DNA of 64,000 bases from Roseiarcus sp963709655 (lineage in GTDB: Bacteria > Pseudomonadota > Alphaproteobacteria > Rhizobiales > Beijerinckiaceae). Both the position numbers and the translations under genes were made by a program. Below, in pieces: positions 61,516-64,000 of this stretch. Every line of letters starts with the position of its first letter. Positions within the stretch are counted from its first letter, which is position 1. The stretch lies in NCBI GenBank assembly GCA_963709655.1, contig CAVPXF010000025.1, forward strand, positions 124,001 to 188,000, given 5' to 3'. Below the pieces are notes generated by a model, which had not been told where the DNA came from, searched no databases, and saw only the letters and a program-made list of their open reading frames with translations.

Positions 61516-62478
61516 ATGAGTGCTTTCCTGTGCCGAACGTGTGGTTCGGCCATGAAGTCTAATTCGTATGTCGTTAAAGAAATGATGTTCTCATCCGGGG
61601 AGGAATTCGCATACGACCAGTGCAGCGCGTGCGAGAGCATCCAAATTTCAGAGCTGTTAGACCATAACTCGCTCAGTAAATACTATCCAAAAGACTACTA
61701 TTCGTTCAATGCCGACTCTAACAAGTCAAAATCGCTCAAAGATGCGATCAAGACGTTCGTTCTTACGGCACGCGATCGCGGAATGTTTGGAGAGAGCCTC
61801 ATTGGACAGCTGATCGAAAAAGTTAAACCTGAACCAAGCACTGTGATGATTATCCAGCAAGCGGGCGTCCGCAAGGATCAGAAGATTCTTGACGTCGGCT
61901 GTGGGAGCGGGGCCTTACTCAATCGGCTGGCGCGCCTGGGTTTTCGCAATATATCGGGCGTCGACCCCTTCCTTACCGGGGATATGGTAAGTAGCGAAGG
62001 GGTTCAGTTGCGCAAGCGCCATCTTGCCGAGCTGGAAGGCCAGTTCGACGTCATAATATTCAATCACTCTTTTGAACACTTGCCGGATCCGCAAGGCGAA
62101 CTACGGACGGCGCGGCAAAAGCTAAAACCGAATGGTCTTTGCCTTATTCAGATGCCCACCCCGAGCTCTCAGGCCTGGGACGACTATCGGACCGACTGGG
62201 CGCAGTGGGACGCGCCGCGGCATCTCACGCTTATGTCCAGAAAGGGTATGTCTATCCTCGCCGCTAACTGCGGTTTCCAGTTGCGGCGAATCCTCGACAT
62301 TGGCCTGGGTTGGTCGCTGTTGGCTAGCGAGCTATACAGAAGCGGAATCGGGTTCCACGCCGCGCAAAACGCTGGACACTTTTCAAGTTCGAAATTGGCC
62401 GCGTATCGGCGCAAGGCGATAAAGGCCAACGAGGCCGGACGCGGGGACTCGGTCTCGTACGTCCTCGTCGCACAGTGA
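61516..62478 (+). CDS. Class I SAM-dependent methyltransferase with N-terminal zinc ribbon
   Basis: 320 residues. An N-terminal CxxC pair (CRTCGS, CSACES) suggests a zinc ribbon, as in C-methyltransferases that act on nucleotide-sugars. The Rossmann core has KILDVGCGSGALLNRLARLG and IIFNHSFEHLPDPQGEL (motif for the methyl-transfer region), then the C-terminal DAPRHLTLMSRKGM. Lower GC than average. Likely part of a polysaccharide modification cluster; substrate unknown. Confidence 0.85.
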   Translation: MSAFLCRTCGSAMKSNSYVVKEMMFSSGEEFAYDQCSACESIQISELLDHNSLSKYYPKDYYSFNADSNKSKSLKDAIKTFVLTARDRGMFGESLIGQLIEKVKPEPSTVMIIQQAGVRKDQKILDVGCGSGALLNRLARLGFRNISGVDPFLTGDMVSSEGVQLRKRHLAELEGQFDVIIFNHSFEHLPDPQGELRTARQKLKPNGLCLIQMPTPSSQAWDDYRTDWAQWDAPRHLTLMSRKGMSILAANCGFQLRRILDIGLGWSLLASELYRSGIGFHAAQNAGHFSSSKLAAYRRKAIKANEAGRGDSVSYVLVAQ

Positions 62479-62901
62479 CTATCCGAAATGTCTTCAGGCT
62501 CAAGAAATTTCAGCGGAGGGTTGACGGCGTCGATCCCCAGACGGTGTTGGTCAGGCTCAGCAGCGCCGACGTCGCCGGCTGCGCCCAACCGGCCGGTCCC
62601 GCCCTGGTCGCCAATGGCGTTCGCGCGGTTTCTCGCATCGCCCGAGGTCATCGGATCGGCGGCGCCGATCCTCCGTCTCCGCCAACAGTTGGATAACTTC
62701 AGTGTTATGCCGAGTTGCAGTCTTGAGGCCATCAATGGCGGTCGACGATCGTTCAACGAGAATCCTGAAGGAGCGCCGCGCAGACATTGCGCTCGACGGA
62801 TAAGGCGGCGGCGATAAAGGGACACACCAAATTCACTTAACCGTTCGAATGTATTTTGGCGTTGCATCCGGACGCCTGTCAGAGCCGAGGATTGAGGAGC
62901 C
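62479..62901. other. Intergenic region before the O-antigen ligase gene
   Basis: No convincing gene. Short frames on both strands have no recognisable domain. Confidence 0.45.
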
Positions 62902-64000
62902 ATGAACGCCTTCCGCGCCGGTTTTTCTCAGTATGTCGCCCTTGCACGAGGCGAATTGCGGCTAACCTTCAAGGGCGCGCCCGCGTTCGCCTGGCGCGCG
63001 CTGATCATGATGGCGTGGGCGCTCGCAGCCGTCGTGGCTGGATCTCTGGTCGGCGTTTTCGCGACCACGCTTCCCCCTATGGTCATGGCCGGTTACGTCG
63101 CCGTCTTCGGGCTTCTCCTCCTGTGGGTCGCGCCGGATTTGCCGATCGTGTCCGACGTTTGGCTCAGGCGCATGTTTTTCCTCGCATTGGTGGTGTTGTT
63201 CTGCACCCCGATGTATTATACGGTTCAAGTCGCTTCCCTTCCGTGGATTTCGGCGCGGCGGCTTGTTACATTTGCGCTGGTGGCGCTTTCCGCCATTGTT
63301 TTTGCCACTTCGCCTGACGCCAGGCAGAGAATCATAGATCTCGTGAAAGCAAATAAGTTGATTGCCGCCTGCGTATTCGGATTTCCGATCGCGGCGTTTC
63401 TGTCGGTGTTCACGTCGATCGCTCCATTGGAAAGCTTAAACGCAATCGTTTCCACGCTTATTGAGGGGTATATTCCCTTCCTGGCAGCGCTGTACGTAAT
63501 TCGGACTAAGGACGACGTGACATTGACAGTGACCATTATCTTGTTTTGCGCGCTATTCAACAGTTCAATCGGGGTTATGGATTTCGTCCTTCATAAACAC
63601 GTGATGGTCTCACTGATTCCAAAGTCAATGCTCATGACCTTAGTCGCCGACAATCCGTCGCTTCAAGTTTTGAGCTGGGACTGGGTGCGAAACGGTCAGT
63701 TTCGGGCGATATCGGTTTTCAACACCTCTCTCAATTTCGGCGAGTTCGAGGCGATGACCGCTCCTGTCGCGGCGGTTTTCATCGTCTATGGCAGGAGTTT
63801 CGGCCGCGTCGCTCTCGGCGTCGTGACCCTGGCAGCATGCCTGATCGGAATGTTCGCTGCCGGCGCGCGAGGCGGATTTCAGCTCAGCGATCGTCGCCTT
63901 CGGGTTCCTGTCGATCCTGTGGACGCTGCGACGCGCAGGCAATAGGAGCCTCAAGACCGCCATCGCGGCCGTGTCGGCCTCCGCCGGGATTGCTGTCGTC
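62902..64000 (+). CDS. O-antigen ligase/polymerase-like membrane protein (frameshifted, runs off right edge)
   Basis: Polytopic membrane protein with about eight hydrophobic helices visible (LIMMAWALAAVVAGSLVGV, LVTFALVALSAIVFA, LIAACVFGFPIAAFLSVF). A Wzy/WaaL-like glycine-rich motif near the end, AAGARGG, is followed by a frame break near 63879: the recorded frame stops at 63945, but another continues SSAIVAFGFLSILWTLRRAG to the window end. It would join or polymerise surface polysaccharide in the inner membrane. The remaining C-terminal part lies outside the window. Confidence 0.75.

Overview
The window reads as high-GC DNA from an alphaproteobacterium, probably of the order Hyphomicrobiales. 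The signs are a GcrA-type cell-cycle regulator, FixJ-type response regulators, a PEPxxWA-CTERM surface protein, an alphaproteobacterial small-RNA hairpin with a CCUCCUCCC loop, and a CooA-like transcription module. The species cannot be fixed from this sequence alone. At least seven otherwise well-conserved genes contain one or more single-base indels, so some apparent pseudogenes may be sequencing or assembly errors.

Layout. 0-6.4 kb (minus strand): a very large hybrid Ser/Thr kinase-ATPase-GAF-histidine kinase running off the left edge, with two response regulators. 6.5-31 kb: the core of the window, a redox island. On the minus strand lie a ferredoxin-reductase-like flavoprotein and hypA. 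Divergently on the plus strand are a complete cooMKLXUH energy-converting [NiFe]-hydrogenase operon, a ferredoxin, an XdhC maturase, a Mop-type molybdenum aldehyde oxidoreductase, and an Fe-S flavoprotein. These are followed by the conserved but uncharacterised set known from Desulfovibrio (DVU_1551-1557 and TrsS families), a histidine phosphatase, a regulator fusing an AcoR-like GAF half to a CooA-like half, and hypB. No CO dehydrogenase (CooS) or CooF is present. Two TGTCG-N6-CGACA palindromes of the CooA operator type flank hypA.

31-39.3 kb: a disrupted secreted phosphoesterase, a PEP-CTERM protein, a 3.2-kb IS1595-family transposon with passenger genes and an 8-bp target duplication, a BrnT-type toxin-antitoxin pair, and a UPF0126 membrane protein. 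39.6-43.1 kb: two different IS110-family elements. 43.4-51.2 kb: two arrays of a ~165-bp repeat in opposite orientation, enclosing a GH25 lysozyme, a polysaccharide deacetylase, GcrA, two tandem paralogous unknown proteins and tRNA-Leu(GAG). 51.5-64 kb: a PII protein, a glyoxalase-like protein, a GT8 glycosyltransferase, a disrupted outer-membrane barrel, an MFS/acyltransferase/acyl-ligase fusion, a DUF4231/SLATT-type protein, and a lower-GC surface-polysaccharide region (two methyltransferases and an O-antigen-ligase-like protein cut by the right edge).

Working model for the island (inference): the Mop molybdoenzyme takes the electron-donor place that CO dehydrogenase holds in the classical Coo system. 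It would pass low-potential electrons through ferredoxin and/or the Fe-S flavoprotein to CooMKLXUH, coupling aldehyde oxidation to H2 evolution and ion pumping. HypA/HypB would supply nickel. XdhC, the nucleotidyltransferase and the Trs set would mature the molybdoenzyme or a partner. The AcoR-CooA fusion would control transcription through the palindromes.
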